Shown here: piece after piece, positions 8,928 to 18,393 of the stretch
Position numbering within the stretch: position 1 is the first letter of the stretch
Layout of the letters: each line of letters begins with the position of its first letter
Source: Enterobacteriaceae bacterium LSJC7
Lineage (GTDB): Bacteria > Pseudomonadota > Gammaproteobacteria > Enterobacterales > Enterobacteriaceae
Direction of reading: 5' to 3'
Assembly: GCA_000302695.1 (NCBI GenBank)
Contig: AMFN01000004.1
Coordinates: 372,001-436,000, forward strand
DNA length: 64,000 bases
Translations under genes and position numbers: made by a program
The notes under the pieces: model-generated
Database searches by the model: none
Told to the model about the DNA's origin: nothing
The model's input: only the letters and a program-made list of their open reading frames with translations

Positions 8928-10205
8928 ATGCAAATCCTAATGGGGCTTGTCGGCATGGCTGTACTGGTGCTGCTTGCCGTTCTTCTCTCCAGTAACCGCA
9001 AAGCCATTAATTTGCGCACCGTTATTGGCGCATGGTGCATTCAGGTAGGTATCGGCGCGCTGGTGCTGTATGTCCCCGTCGGGCGTAAAGTATTGCTGGC
9101 CATGACCGATGGTGTGGCAAGCGTCATTGCCTACGGCAATGAAGGCATCAGCTTCCTGTTTGGTGGCCTGGTGTCTGATAAGATGTTTGAGGTGTTCGGC
9201 GGCGGTGGCTTTATTTTCGCTTTGCGCGTGCTGCCGGTCATTGTGTTCTTCTCCTCGTTGATTGCCGTGCTGTATTACATCGGCATTATGCAACTGGTTA
9301 TCCGCATCCTCGGCGGTGCGCTGCGTAAAGTGCTGGGCACCTCGCGCACCGAGTCGCTCTCTGCGACGGCAAATATCTTTGTGGGACAGACCGAAGCGCC
9401 GCTGGTGGTGCGCCCGTATATTGCGACGATGACGCGCTCTGAACTGTTCGCGGTCATGTGCGGCGGCCTGGCTTCCGTTGCCGGTTCGGTGCTGGCCGGT
9501 TACGCACAGATGGGTGTGCCGCTGGATTACCTGATTGCGGCCTCGTTTATGGCAGCACCTGGTGGCCTGCTGTTTGCGAAAATCATCCTGCCGGAAACCG
9601 AGAAACCGCATGATGCCGCGCAACCGGAAGCGATGGCAAACGATCCAGACAGGCCGTCTAACGTGCTGGACGCCGCTGCCTCCGGTGCGGCCTCTGGTAT
9701 GCAGCTGGCGCTGAATGTGGGCGCGATGCTGCTGGCGTTTGTGGCGCTGATCGCGCTGCTCAACGGCATCCTCGGCGGGATTGGCGGCTGGTTCGACTAT
9801 CCGCAGCTTTCTTTGCAACTGATTCTGGGCTGGGTGTTCTCACCGATTGCCTGGCTGATTGGTGTGCCGTGGAATGAGGCGATGGTGGCAGGCTCCTTTA
9901 TTGGCCAGAAGGTGATAATCAACGAGTTTGTTGCTTATCTGAACTTTGGCGAATATCTGAAGGCGGACGAAGTGGTGCGTGCAGCAGGCATGCAGGTACT
10001 TTCCCCGCATACTAAAGCCATTATCTCTTTTGCGCTGTGTGGCTTTGCTAACCTGTCGTCTATCGCCATTCTGATTGGCGGGCTGGGCAGCATGGCACCG
10101 AGCCGTCGTCACGACGTGGCGCAGTTAGGTCTGAAGGCGGTTGCCGCTGGTACGCTTTCTAACCTGATGAGCGCAACCATTGCCGGGGTCTTCCTGGCGC
10201 TGTAA
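8928..10205 (+). CDS. CNT-family nucleoside:cation symporter (VcCNT-like)
   Basis: This concentrative nucleoside transporter of the inner membrane imports nucleosides with Na+ or H+. The 425 residues carry the family signatures [39 protein letters not shown] and [14 protein letters not shown], which hold the nucleoside- and ion-binding residues. By recall it resembles the structurally solved Vibrio cholerae CNT more than E. coli NupC. I chose ATG 8928 (preceded by CAGGGA) over GTG 8829 because it gives the family N-terminus [13 protein letters not shown]. The 33 extra residues would otherwise form an extra hydrophobic segment. It takes the place of yjjW/yjjI beside deoC. Confidence 0.9.
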   Translation: MQILMGLVGMAVLVLLAVLLSSNRKAINLRTVIGAWCIQVGIGALVLYVPVGRKVLLAMTDGVASVIAYGNEGISFLFGGLVSDKMFEVFGGGGFIFALRVLPVIVFFSSLIAVLYYIGIMQLVIRILGGALRKVLGTSRTESLSATANIFVGQTEAPLVVRPYIATMTRSELFAVMCGGLASVAGSVLAGYAQMGVPLDYLIAASFMAAPGGLLFAKIILPETEKPHDAAQPEAMANDPDRPSNVLDAAASGAASGMQLALNVGAMLLAFVALIALLNGILGGIGGWFDYPQLSLQLILGWVFSPIAWLIGVPWNEAMVAGSFIGQKVIINEFVAYLNFGEYLKADEVVRAAGMQVLSPHTKAIISFALCGFANLSSIAILIGGLGSMAPSRRHDVAQLGLKAVAAGTLSNLMSATIAGVFLAL

Positions 10206-10214
10206 CGACTAAAT

Positions 10215-10230
10215 TGTTATAAAAATAACA
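10215..10230. promoter_or_regulatory. Putative upstream DeoR operator
   Basis: TGTTATAAAAATAACA carries both outer arms of the E. coli DeoR operator (TGTTA-N6-TAACA) in a 16-base near-palindrome. It lies 9 bases after the transporter stop codon, before that gene's terminator, and 170 bases centre to centre from the better operator at 10385. Paired operators bridged by DeoR are known for E. coli deo, but at a larger spacing. Confidence 0.5.
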
Positions 10231-10237
10231 TTTTGCA

Positions 10238-10273
10238 ACGGCGGTCGGGCTAACAGCCTGACCGCCGTTTTTA
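10238..10273 (+). terminator. Terminator of the nucleoside transporter gene
   Basis: ACGGCGGTC pairs with GACCGCCGT. The stem continues inward through GGGCT/AGCCT (one G-T pair) around an AAC loop and is followed by TTTTTATT. This is a strong intrinsic terminator, so deoC needs its own promoter. Confidence 0.9.
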
Positions 10274-10290
10274 TTCCCGGCATACAGGCG

Positions 10291-10318
10291 TTGTTTTGCC
10301 CGTTTAATCCCCTATACT
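10291..10318 (+). promoter_or_regulatory. Candidate deo promoter
   Basis: TTGTTT, a 16-base spacer, then TATACT. It lies between the two DeoR-like operators, about 140 bases before deoC. TGTGA half-sites at 10350 and 10378 lack good partner arms, so I do not call CRP sites there. A second promoter overlapping the operator at 10385 is likely by analogy with E. coli. Confidence 0.4.
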
Positions 10319-10384
10319 GTCGCTATTGCACCACGTAATCTTACGCTTTTGTGAACAGCAACACGAAACCGCCTTTTTGTGAAA

Positions 10385-10400
10385 TGTTAGTATTTTAACA
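10385..10400. promoter_or_regulatory. DeoR operator upstream of deoC
   Basis: TGTTAGTATTTTAACA differs from the E. coli operator TGTTAGAATTCTAACA at two central positions. It is 58 bases before the deoC start codon. DeoR repression relieved by deoxyribose 5-phosphate is the established control of this operon. The deoR gene itself is not in the window. Confidence 0.8.
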
Positions 10401-10458
10401 TTAAGCGCAGGAGCCGGATTTCGCTGCCTGCGCTCAACCTGACTTTCTGGAGAATACC

Positions 10459-11238
10459 ATGACCGATTTAACCGCCAGCAGCCTGCGCGCGCTGAAACTG
10501 ATGGATTTGACCACGCTGAACGACGACGACACCGACGAGAAAGTGATTGCGCTGTGTCACCAGGCGAAAACGTCGGTCGGCAACACCGCCGCCGTGTGTA
10601 TCTATCCGCGTTTTATCCCGATTGCGCGTAAGACACTGAACGCGCAGGGCACGCCAGATATTCGCATTGCTACCGTGACCAACTTCCCGCACGGCAATGA
10701 TGACATTGATATTGCAGTGGCTGAGACGCGCGCGGCAGTGGCGTACGGTGCCGATGAAGTTGATGTGGTGTTCCCGTACCGCGCGCTTATCGCGGGCAAT
10801 GAGCAGGTGGGTTTTGAGCTGGTGAAAGCCTGTAAAGCGGTATGCGCCGGGGCGAACGTGCTGCTGAAAGTCATCATCGAAACCGGTGAACTTAAAGAAG
10901 AGCGCCTGATTCGCAAAGCCTCGGAAATTGCTATCAACGCCGGGGCGGATTTCATCAAAACCTCTACCGGTAAAGTGCCGGTGAATGCCACGCCGGAAAG
11001 CGCGCGCATCATGCTGGAAGTGATTCGCGATATGGGCGTTGAAAAAACGGTGGGCTTCAAGCCTGCGGGCGGCGTGCGCAGTGCAGAAGACGCCGCGCTT
11101 TACCTGGCAACGGCCGACGAAATCTTCGGTGGTGACTGGGCCGATGCGCGCCACTACCGCTTTGGTGCGTCCAGCCTGCTGGCAAGCCTGCTCAAGGCGC
11201 TGGGTCACGGCGACGGCAAAAGCAGCAGCGGCTATTAA
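10459..11238 (+). CDS. deoC: Deoxyribose-phosphate aldolase
   Basis: DeoC splits 2-deoxyribose 5-phosphate into glyceraldehyde 3-phosphate and acetaldehyde, the last step of deoxynucleoside catabolism. The 259-residue class I aldolase keeps the Schiff-base lysine (K167 in FIKTSTGK), its activating lysine (K201 in GFKPAGG) and Asp102 (DEVDVVF). Length equals the E. coli enzyme. It is first in deoC-deoA-deoB-deoD and has a good ribosome site (CTGGAG). DeoR-like operators lie upstream. Confidence 0.98.
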   Translation: MTDLTASSLRALKLMDLTTLNDDDTDEKVIALCHQAKTSVGNTAAVCIYPRFIPIARKTLNAQGTPDIRIATVTNFPHGNDDIDIAVAETRAAVAYGADEVDVVFPYRALIAGNEQVGFELVKACKAVCAGANVLLKVIIETGELKEERLIRKASEIAINAGADFIKTSTGKVPVNATPESARIMLEVIRDMGVEKTVGFKPAGGVRSAEDAALYLATADEIFGGDWADARHYRFGASSLLASLLKALGHGDGKSSSGY

Positions 11239-11262
11239 TTTCTGACGTTTCCCGGAGGTCAC

Positions 11263-12585
11263 GTGTTTCTGGCTCAAGAAATCATTCGTAAAAAGCGCGA
11301 CGGACAGCCGCTCAGTGATGAAGAAATCCGCTTTTTTATTAACGGCATTCGCGATAACACCGTTTCTGAAGGGCAGATTGCCGCGCTGGCGATGACGATT
11401 TTCTTTCACGATATGTCCGTTGCCGAGCGCGTTTCGCTGACGCTGGCAATGCGCGATTCCGGTGCGGTGCTGGACTGGAGCGGTCTTGGGCTGAACGGTC
11501 CGATTGTGGATAAACACTCTACCGGCGGTGTGGGTGACGTGACGTCGCTGATGCTGGGGCCGATGGTGGCCGCCTGTGGCGGCTATGTACCGATGATCTC
11601 AGGGCGTGGGCTGGGTCATACCGGCGGTACGCTCGACAAGCTCGAAGCCATCCCAGGGTTTGATATCTTCCCGCACGACGCCCGCTTTCGCGACATTATT
11701 AAGGATGTGGGCGTGGCGATTATCGGCCAGACCAGCTCGCTGGCACCGGCAGACAAGCGCTTCTATGCTACGCGCGATATCACCGCAACAGTGGACTCCA
11801 TCCCGCTGATTACCGCCTCCATCCTTGCTAAAAAGCTGGCAGAAGGGTTGGACGCGCTGGTGATGGACGTGAAGGTGGGCAGCGGCGCGTTTATGCCGAC
11901 CTTTGAGCGCTCGGTAGCACTTGCCGAGGCGATTGCCGGCGTGGCGAATGGCGCGGGCGTGCGTACCACGGCACTTCTGACCGACATGAACCAGGTGCTG
12001 GCCTCCAGCGCCGGTAACGCGCTGGAAGTGCGTGAAGCGGTGCGTTTCCTGACCGGCCATGAGCGCAATCCGCGCCTGCTGGAAGTGACTATGGCGCTGT
12101 GTGTGGAAATGCTGGTGTCCGGCAAACTGGCGGCGAACGACGCCGAGGCGCGGGCTAAGTTGCAGGCGGTGCTGGATAACGGCCGTGCCGCCGAGGTGTT
12201 TGGCCGCATGGTGGCCGCGCAGAAGGGGCCAACGGATTTTGTTGAGCGCTATGACCAGTATTTGCCAGCCGCCATGCTGTGCAAACCAGTCTTTGCCGAC
12301 GGCCAGGGCGTGGTGAGCGCAATGGATACCCGTGCACTCGGTATGGCTGTGGTGGGCTTGGGCGGCGGGCGTCGCCAGGCAACCGATGCCATTGATTACA
12401 GCGTGGGGCTCACGCAGATGATTACGCTCGGCGAGCGCGCAGATGCGCAGCGCCCGCTGGCTATGATCCACGCACGTGATGAAGCGCAGTGGCAGCAGGC
12501 AGCCCAGGCGATGAAGGCCGCCGTTGAACTGAGCGAGGCACCTGTGCAGGCGACTCCGGTGGTTTACAGAAGAATTACCGGTTAA
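11263..12585 (+). CDS. deoA: Thymidine phosphorylase
   Basis: DeoA cleaves thymidine (and deoxyuridine) with phosphate to give the base and deoxyribose 1-phosphate. The 440 residues match E. coli. The glycosyltransferase family 3 signature [10 protein letters not shown] (83-92) holds phosphate-binding residues, and [16 protein letters not shown] follows at about 115-130. The start is GTG 11263 behind a strong CGGAGG. It follows deoC by 24 bases in the same operon. Confidence 0.97.
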   Translation: MFLAQEIIRKKRDGQPLSDEEIRFFINGIRDNTVSEGQIAALAMTIFFHDMSVAERVSLTLAMRDSGAVLDWSGLGLNGPIVDKHSTGGVGDVTSLMLGPMVAACGGYVPMISGRGLGHTGGTLDKLEAIPGFDIFPHDARFRDIIKDVGVAIIGQTSSLAPADKRFYATRDITATVDSIPLITASILAKKLAEGLDALVMDVKVGSGAFMPTFERSVALAEAIAGVANGAGVRTTALLTDMNQVLASSAGNALEVREAVRFLTGHERNPRLLEVTMALCVEMLVSGKLAANDAEARAKLQAVLDNGRAAEVFGRMVAAQKGPTDFVERYDQYLPAAMLCKPVFADGQGVVSAMDTRALGMAVVGLGGGRRQATDAIDYSVGLTQMITLGERADAQRPLAMIHARDEAQWQQAAQAMKAAVELSEAPVQATPVVYRRITG

Positions 12586-12689
12586 TTCGCGCCACAGGCT
12601 GACTATCGACAGGCGCGTTGCGATATACTGATCCGATCGCTTTCTTTTAGCGCCTCAGAGCGTGATTGCGTACCAACGCAGGAGAAATT

Positions 12690-13913
12690 ATGAAACGTGT
12701 ATTTATTATGGTGCTGGACTCCTTCGGCATTGGCGCGAGCGCAGACGCCGCGCGCTTTGGCGACGAAGGCTCGGATACGCTGGGCCATATCGCGCAGGCC
12801 TGTGCCAACGGTGAGGCCAACACTGGCCGCCAGGGGCCACTCAATCTGCCTAACCTGACGCGCCTGGGCCTGGCGAAAGCCGCTGAAGGCTCCACCGGAA
12901 AAATCCCGGCAGGTATGGACGGCAATGCGGATATCGTCGGGGCGTATGCCTGGGCGCAGGAGCTGTCTTCGGGCAAAGACACGCCGTCTGGCCACTGGGA
13001 AATTGCTGGCGTGCCGGTGCTGTTTGACTGGGGCTATTTCACCAACCAGGAGAACAGCTTCCCACAGGAACTGCTCGATAAACTGGTCGAGCGCGGTAAT
13101 TTGCCGGGCTACCTCGGTAACTGCCATTCCTCCGGCACGGTCATTCTCGACCAACTGGGCGAAGAGCACATGAAAACCGGCAAGCCGATTTTCTACACCT
13201 CCGCTGACTCGGTGTTCCAGATTGCCTGTCACGAAGAAACCTTTGGCCTGGAGCGCCTCTACGAGCTGTGTGAAATCGCCCGTGAAGAGCTGACCGAAGG
13301 CGGCTACAACATTGGCCGCGTGATTGCGCGTCCGTTTGTGGGCGACAAGGCAGGCAACTTCCAGCGTACCGGTAACCGCCACGACCTGGCAGTCGAGCCG
13401 CCGTCGGCCACCGTGCTGAAAAAGCTGGTCGATGAAAAGCAGGGCGACGTGGTGTCCGTGGGTAAAATTGCCGATATCTATGCTAACGTCGGCATCACCA
13501 AAAAAGTGAAAGCCACCGGCCTTGATGCGCTGTTTGACGCCACGCTTGCCGAAATGAAGGCCGCAGGCGATAACACCATTGTCTTTACCAACTTCGTTGA
13601 TTTTGACTCCAGCTGGGGCCATCGTCGCGACGTGGCGGGCTATGCGGGTGGCCTGGAACTGTTTGACCGCCGTCTGCCGGAGTTGATGGAACTGGTGAAA
13701 GAGGACGATATTCTCATCCTCACCGCCGACCACGGCTGCGACCCGACCTGGACAGGCACTGACCATACCCGCGAGCACATTCCGGTACTGGTTTACGGCC
13801 CGCAAGTGAAGCCTGGGTCGCTTGGCCAGCGCGAGACGTTTGCTGATATCGGCCAGACGGTGGCGAAATACTTTGGCCTGTCTGACATGCAGTACGGCAA
13901 GGTGATGTTTTGA
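12690..13913 (+). CDS. deoB: Phosphopentomutase
   Basis: DeoB interconverts (deoxy)ribose 1-phosphate and 5-phosphate, feeding DeoC. The 407-residue protein belongs to the alkaline phosphatase superfamily, with metal-binding LDSFGIG near the N-terminus, SGHWEI, and the late metal cluster [20 protein letters not shown] chose ATG 12690 (behind GCAGGAG) over an in-frame start at 12666 because it gives the family N-terminus. A 104-base gap after deoA contains TATACT at 12624-12629. An internal promoter is known in this region of E. coli, but no good -35 is visible here. Confidence 0.97.
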   Translation: MKRVFIMVLDSFGIGASADAARFGDEGSDTLGHIAQACANGEANTGRQGPLNLPNLTRLGLAKAAEGSTGKIPAGMDGNADIVGAYAWAQELSSGKDTPSGHWEIAGVPVLFDWGYFTNQENSFPQELLDKLVERGNLPGYLGNCHSSGTVILDQLGEEHMKTGKPIFYTSADSVFQIACHEETFGLERLYELCEIAREELTEGGYNIGRVIARPFVGDKAGNFQRTGNRHDLAVEPPSATVLKKLVDEKQGDVVSVGKIADIYANVGITKKVKATGLDALFDATLAEMKAAGDNTIVFTNFVDFDSSWGHRRDVAGYAGGLELFDRRLPELMELVKEDDILILTADHGCDPTWTGTDHTREHIPVLVYGPQVKPGSLGQRETFADIGQTVAKYFGLSDMQYGKVMF

Positions 13914-13970
13914 GTTGAATCCGGGCGCCGGGTGCGCCTGGTAGATGAATTAATTAATAAGGATAACGCT

Positions 13971-14693
13971 ATGGCTACGCCACACATTAACGCAGAGATG
14001 GGCGATTTCGCTGACGTAGTACTGATGCCGGGTGACCCGCTGCGCGCAAAACATATCGCAGAAACCTTCCTGGAAGACGTGCGTGAAGTGAACAACGTGC
14101 GCGGCATGCTGGGCTATACCGGCACTTACAAAGGCCGTAAGTTCTCGGTAATGGGCCACGGCATGGGCATCCCGTCTTGCTCTATCTACACCAAAGAGCT
14201 GATAACCGATTTTGGCGTGAAGAAAATCATCCGCGTTGGCTCCTGCGGCGCGGTGCGCCCGGACGTGAAGCTGCGCGACGTGGTGATTGGTATGGGTGCC
14301 TGCACCGATTCCAAAGTAAACCGCCTGCGTTTTAAAGATCACGATTTTGCCGCTATTGCCGATTTTGACATGGTGCGCAACGCGGTGGACGCCGCCAAAG
14401 CGCTGGGCGTTGACGCGCGCGTGGGCAACCTGTTCTCTGCCGACCTGTTCTACTCGCCGGACCCGCAGATGTTCGACGTAATGGAAAAATACGGCATCCT
14501 GGGCGTGGAGATGGAAGCGGCCGGTATCTACGGCGTGGCGGCAGAGTTTGGCGCGAAGGCGCTGACGATTTGCACCGTGTCTGACCATATTCGCACCCAT
14601 GAGCAGACCACCGCGGCAGAGCGCCAGACCACGTTTAACGATATGATTAAAATCGCGCTGGAGTCCGTGCTGTTAGGGGATAAAGAGGCGTAA
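13971..14693 (+). CDS. deoD: Purine nucleoside phosphorylase DeoD
   Basis: DeoD phosphorolyses purine (deoxy)ribonucleosides as a hexamer. The 240-residue product has His near the N-terminus (MATPHI), the phosphate loop [16 protein letters not shown], the nucleoside-binding [12 protein letters not shown] and the catalytic aspartate in [11 protein letters not shown]. The ATG at 13971 follows AAGGATAA. An upstream in-frame start at 13932 lacks family similarity. It is the last gene of the deo operon and is followed by a strong terminator. Confidence 0.97.
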   Translation: MATPHINAEMGDFADVVLMPGDPLRAKHIAETFLEDVREVNNVRGMLGYTGTYKGRKFSVMGHGMGIPSCSIYTKELITDFGVKKIIRVGSCGAVRPDVKLRDVVIGMGACTDSKVNRLRFKDHDFAAIADFDMVRNAVDAAKALGVDARVGNLFSADLFYSPDPQMFDVMEKYGILGVEMEAAGIYGVAAEFGAKALTICTVSDHIRTHEQTTAAERQTTFNDMIKIALESVLLGDKEA

Positions 14694-14710
14694 GCCGCTT
14701 TATGTTCAAA

Positions 14711-14739
14711 AAAAGGGTGCCGATGGGCACCCTTTTTTA
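14711..14739 (+). terminator. Terminator of the deo operon
   Basis: AAAAGGGTGCC, a GATG loop, then GGCACCC and a run of six T. It lies 18 bases after the deoD stop. Confidence 0.9.
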
Positions 14740-14920
14740 TTGGTAGTGATACCGATGCGGTTGCGTTAACGGCGATCGTCGTAATAGTGCCGTGAAGCCA
14801 TAAACACAGCGTGCCTGCATCGGCCAGTGCTGGGTGAACAACTCTCTGCCCTGCTTTTTTTTCGCCGGTTTTGGTGCTATTTATTTGAGCCTTATATGGC
14901 CTGCTTTCAGGGATGAACAG

Positions 14921-15541
14921 ATGATAACCACCCCCACGCCTTTCAAATTGAAATCCGCTGCGTTGGTTTTAGTGATTTTGCTGGTCTTTACCGGCATGGC
15001 AGCTGCGGATAAAGCCACCTGGCTTATGGAAACTCTGCCGGTGATGATTGTGGTTCCGCTGCTGTGGCTCACCCACCGGCGCTATCCGCTTTCAACGCTG
15101 CTGTATACGCTTATCTTTTTTCATGCCGTCATTTTGCTGTTTGGCGGGATGTACACCTACGCGAAGGTGCCATTGGGTTTTCAGGTTCAGGAGTGGTTCA
15201 ACCTGAGCCGTAACCCTTATGACAAACTTGGGCACTTTTTTCAGGGGCTGGTGCCTGCGCTGGCGGCCAGAGAAATCCTGCTGCGCGGCCGTGTCGTGCG
15301 CGGTGGTCAGATGCTGAATTTCATTGTCTGCTGCATCGCACTGGCAATCAGCGCCTGCTATGAATTTATCGAGTGGTGGGCTGCGCTGGGGCTGGGGCAG
15401 GGGGCTGAGGAATTTCTTGGCACCCAGGGTGACCCCTGGGATACCCAGTCAGATATGTTTTGTGCGTTACTCGGCGCGTTGTTCAGCGTGGTGTTTTTAA
15501 GCCGTATTCATTCGCGCCAGCTTGGCATGACACCGCTATAA
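14921..15541 (+). CDS. DUF2238 inner membrane protein (YjdF-like)
   Basis: The 206 residues contain about five or six hydrophobic segments. Conserved polar motifs are typical of DUF2238: GGMYTYAKVP, NPYDKLGHFFQG, ACYEFIEWW and QGDPWDTQSDM. The biochemical role is unknown. ATG 14921 has CAGGGATGAACAG before it; the GTG at 14834 would add 29 residues with poor support. In E. coli this family (YjdF) is at another locus and yjjJ occupies this position, so the gene is a local difference. Confidence 0.8.
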   Translation: MITTPTPFKLKSAALVLVILLVFTGMAAADKATWLMETLPVMIVVPLLWLTHRRYPLSTLLYTLIFFHAVILLFGGMYTYAKVPLGFQVQEWFNLSRNPYDKLGHFFQGLVPALAAREILLRGRVVRGGQMLNFIVCCIALAISACYEFIEWWAALGLGQGAEEFLGTQGDPWDTQSDMFCALLGALFSVVFLSRIHSRQLGMTPL

Positions 15542-15552
15542 CCTTTTGCACC

Positions 15553-16569
15553 TTAACGTATGGCCTGTGCAACCCATACTGATAGCTCGCGCAGCTCTGC
15601 CGCCTGCTCCGGGAAGGCCTCAATCAGCGCCGTGCAGCGCTGGGCTAAGTCCTGGCTGCGATAGGGGCAACCGTGCAGGCTCGCGGCCAGCGCTTCCAGC
15701 GGGGTTGGGTTCAGGCTGTCGGTAAACACCTGGGCGCGCACGATAACGCCTTTTTCAACATCAAAGTGGATCTCCACGCCGCCCCAGCTAAAGCGCTCAT
15801 CGAGCAGGTGGCTGAAGGCCGGGGCCTGGCCGAAGTTCCACTCCCAGCTGCTCTGGCGTGCGAAGGTTTCCGCAAAACCTGGCAGGTCTGGAACGGCGTC
15901 GGGAGAAATGATTTCTGGCGCCACGCGCTCGCCAAAGTGGTCGAAAAAGGCGTTCTCAACGGCTGTGCAAATCTGGGCGTGAGTGACGCCGGGCAGCAGT
16001 TCGCTCAGGTTGGTCACGCGCCCGCGCACAGAGGTAATGCCTTTGGCCTGCAATTTTTTCTTATCGGGATTGAGGTAGTTAGCCAGCCGACTCAAGTCGG
16101 CATCCAGCAACAGCGTGCCGTGGTGAAAGCCACGGTCTTTGGTTTCTCGGTAGGCGGAGCCGGAAATCTTGCGCGCGCCGTCAGGCGTGTCCACAAGCAG
16201 GTCGTTGCGCCCGGAGGCTGATGCCTCAATGCCCAGGCGGTGCAGCGCGTCGATAACAATCGCGGTGGATACGCTCTTGTCATACTCCGGCTTGCCCGCC
16301 ATAAAGGTAAAACAGGTGTTACCGAGGTCGTGAAACACCGCACCGCCGCCGCTGCTGCGCCGGGCAAGGCGCACGTGGTCTTCTTCCATACGCCGGGTAT
16401 TGCACTCTTTCCACGGATTTTGCGCCCGGCCAATGACCACGGTGTCTGCGTTGCGCCACAAAAACAGTACGCGCTGGGTGGCAGGCATCTGGCGGAAAAT
16501 GCATTCTTCTACCGCAAGGTTGAACCAGGGATCGTGAGAGTCGGAAATCAGCAGTCGCAGTGAGGGCAT
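15553..16569 (-). CDS. lplA: Lipoate-protein ligase A
   Basis: LplA activates free lipoate with ATP and attaches it to lipoyl domains of 2-oxoacid dehydrogenases and the glycine cleavage H protein. The 338 residues equal the E. coli length. They include the lipoate-binding [12 protein letters not shown], the KISGSAYRE loop with the catalytic lysine, and a C-terminal accessory domain. It is transcribed after ytjB on the same strand with a 75-base gap. Confidence 0.96.
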   Translation of the reverse strand: MPSLRLLISDSHDPWFNLAVEECIFRQMPATQRVLFLWRNADTVVIGRAQNPWKECNTRRMEEDHVRLARRSSGGGAVFHDLGNTCFTFMAGKPEYDKSVSTAIVIDALHRLGIEASASGRNDLLVDTPDGARKISGSAYRETKDRGFHHGTLLLDADLSRLANYLNPDKKKLQAKGITSVRGRVTNLSELLPGVTHAQICTAVENAFFDHFGERVAPEIISPDAVPDLPGFAETFARQSSWEWNFGQAPAFSHLLDERFSWGGVEIHFDVEKGVIVRAQVFTDSLNPTPLEALAASLHGCPYRSQDLAQRCTALIEAFPEQAAELRELSVWVAQAIR

Positions 16570-16644
16570 GGTGGGATCCTTTCCATAACAAGACCCCGAA
16601 TGATACCACGCGCCCGCGGTTGGGCGCGTGTCGTGTAGAGCGCT

Positions 16645-17301
16645 TTAGCGCGCCTTGTCGTCATCCTTTGTTTCTTCATCATCTTCCTGCACCGCGCGGT
16701 TGGCGGTGAGCAGATATGGTGACTGCTGCCAGCGAGTGCGTTTGCCCTGCAATAGCGTGCGCGTGAGCACAATGCCAACGGCCAGCGCCAGTAGCAGCAT
16801 CAGGCGCAGAATGTTGGTGGTGTTATCCACCTGCTTGGCTTCCGTTGCCAGCGTGTGGGTATCAAGCGTGATACGCAGTTGGCCCAGGCGACCATTTTTG
16901 CCGGTAATATCTTCGACAATTTGCTGGTTGAAGTAACTGCCGGCTTTTTTACCGTCCAGCGCCAGCCGGTCGCGGACCTCCAGGCTTTCGCCTGCGCGAG
17001 TGATAAGCGCGCCCTCGTCGTCATAGACGCTGGCATCCAGGATGCGGCTGTTGTCGGTGAGTTTGCGCAAAATCGCGGTAATTTGTCGCTCATCCGGGGT
17101 CTGGCCGCGCATCAGTGGGGCGAGGGAGTAACTCACCTGGCGCGCCAGTGTACGGGCGACTTCTTCCATCTGGATATTACGCGAGTTCTGGTGGTTCTGG
17201 CTGAACCACGACGCGCCCTGCATCAGCACCACCAGCAGCGCCAGACAGAGCAGCACAATCACCGCGCGGTGCAGTCGGAATTTAAATTTTCCCTTACCCA
17301 T
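16645..17301 (-). CDS. ytjB: Membrane protein YtjB (Smp)
   Basis: This 218-residue protein has an N-terminal membrane segment (about 14-32), a periplasmic middle domain containing DNSRILDASVYDDEG and KKAGSYFNQQIVED, a second membrane segment (about 160-180) and a highly acidic and basic C-terminal tail. E. coli Smp (214 residues) is divergent to serB as here. No biochemical function is established. It is divergent from serB, with 105 bases between starts. Confidence 0.9.
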   Translation of the reverse strand: MGKGKFKFRLHRAVIVLLCLALLVVLMQGASWFSQNHQNSRNIQMEEVARTLARQVSYSLAPLMRGQTPDERQITAILRKLTDNSRILDASVYDDEGALITRAGESLEVRDRLALDGKKAGSYFNQQIVEDITGKNGRLGQLRITLDTHTLATEAKQVDNTTNILRLMLLLALAVGIVLTRTLLQGKRTRWQQSPYLLTANRAVQEDDEETKDDDKAR

Positions 17302-17406
17302 ATTTCACCCGTTGAAAATTTGCAGACTGCATGTTGCCAGATGCGCTCCCAACAGGGTAGCCTCATGCGTTGTTTTGTACCGGCATAACTTTATACAGGA
17401 GCTGCA

Positions 17407-18378
17407 ATGCCAAACAGTCTGACCTGGCGCGACCTGCCAAATGAGGTTTCCCTCTGGCCTGGGTTGCCTCTTTCTTTGAGCGGTGATGAGGTGATGCCTC
17501 TGGACTACCGCGCAGGACGCACGGGATGGCTCCTGTATGGACGCGAGCTGGATAAAGACCGGCTCACGCGCTACCAGCGTAAACTGGGGGCGGCGATGGT
17601 TATTGTCAGCGCCTGGTGCGTGGAAGACTACCAGGTGATTCGCCTTGCCGGTTCGCTGACGCCGCGCGCCGCGCGTCTGGCGCACGAGGCCGGGCTGGAT
17701 GTGGCCCCCATGGGCAAGCTGCCGCACCTGCGCACGCCTGGCCTGCTGGTGATGGATATGGACTCCACGGCTATTGAAATTGAATGCATTGATGAAATTG
17801 CCAAACTGGCCGGAACCGGCGAAATGGTAGCTGAAGTGACCGAGCGTGCCATGCGCGGCGAGCTGGACTTTACCGCCAGCCTGCGCCAGCGCGTGGCAAC
17901 GCTTGAAGGTGCCGATGCGGCCATCTTGCGCGAGGTGCGCGACGCACTGCCGCTAATGCCTGGCCTGGTGTCGCTGGTGATGAAGCTCCAGGCGCTGGGC
18001 TGGAAGGTGGCGATTGCCTCCGGCGGTTTTACGTTCTTTGCCGATTATCTGCGTGAAAAATTGCATCTGACCGCTGCGGTGGCGAACGAGCTGGAAATTC
18101 GCGACGGCAAACTGACAGGGGCAGTGACCGGGCAGATAGTGGATGCGAAGTTCAAAGCGAAGACGCTGATGGCGCTGATGGAAAAGCATGAAATAGCTCC
18201 CACCCAGACGGTTGCCATTGGCGATGGCGCTAATGACTTGCCCATGCTTAAACACGCGGCACTGGGCATTGCCTATCACGCGAAGCCCAAGGTCAACCAG
18301 CAGGCGCATGTCACCATTCGTAATGCCGATTTGATGGGCGTGTTCTGCATTCTCTCAGGCAGTCTTAATCAGGAATAA
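17407..18378 (+). CDS. serB: Phosphoserine phosphatase
   Basis: SerB removes phosphate from O-phosphoserine, the last step of serine synthesis. The 323-residue protein has an N-terminal ACT-like region and a C-terminal HAD phosphatase domain. The catalytic MDMDSTAIE aspartates, the SGGF serine motif and the GDGANDLPML metal motif are present. The length is one more than in E. coli. It leads serB-radA-nadR, with 15 bases before radA. Confidence 0.97.
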   Translation: MPNSLTWRDLPNEVSLWPGLPLSLSGDEVMPLDYRAGRTGWLLYGRELDKDRLTRYQRKLGAAMVIVSAWCVEDYQVIRLAGSLTPRAARLAHEAGLDVAPMGKLPHLRTPGLLVMDMDSTAIEIECIDEIAKLAGTGEMVAEVTERAMRGELDFTASLRQRVATLEGADAAILREVRDALPLMPGLVSLVMKLQALGWKVAIASGGFTFFADYLREKLHLTAAVANELEIRDGKLTGAVTGQIVDAKFKAKTLMALMEKHEIAPTQTVAIGDGANDLPMLKHAALGIAYHAKPKVNQQAHVTIRNADLMGVFCILSGSLNQE

Positions 18379-18393
18379 AGAAGAGGTAATAAG

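Noticed and set aside
10345-10382. CRP sites before deoC
   Set aside because: Two TGTGA half-sites occur but neither has a good TCACA partner at the right spacing, so no call was made.
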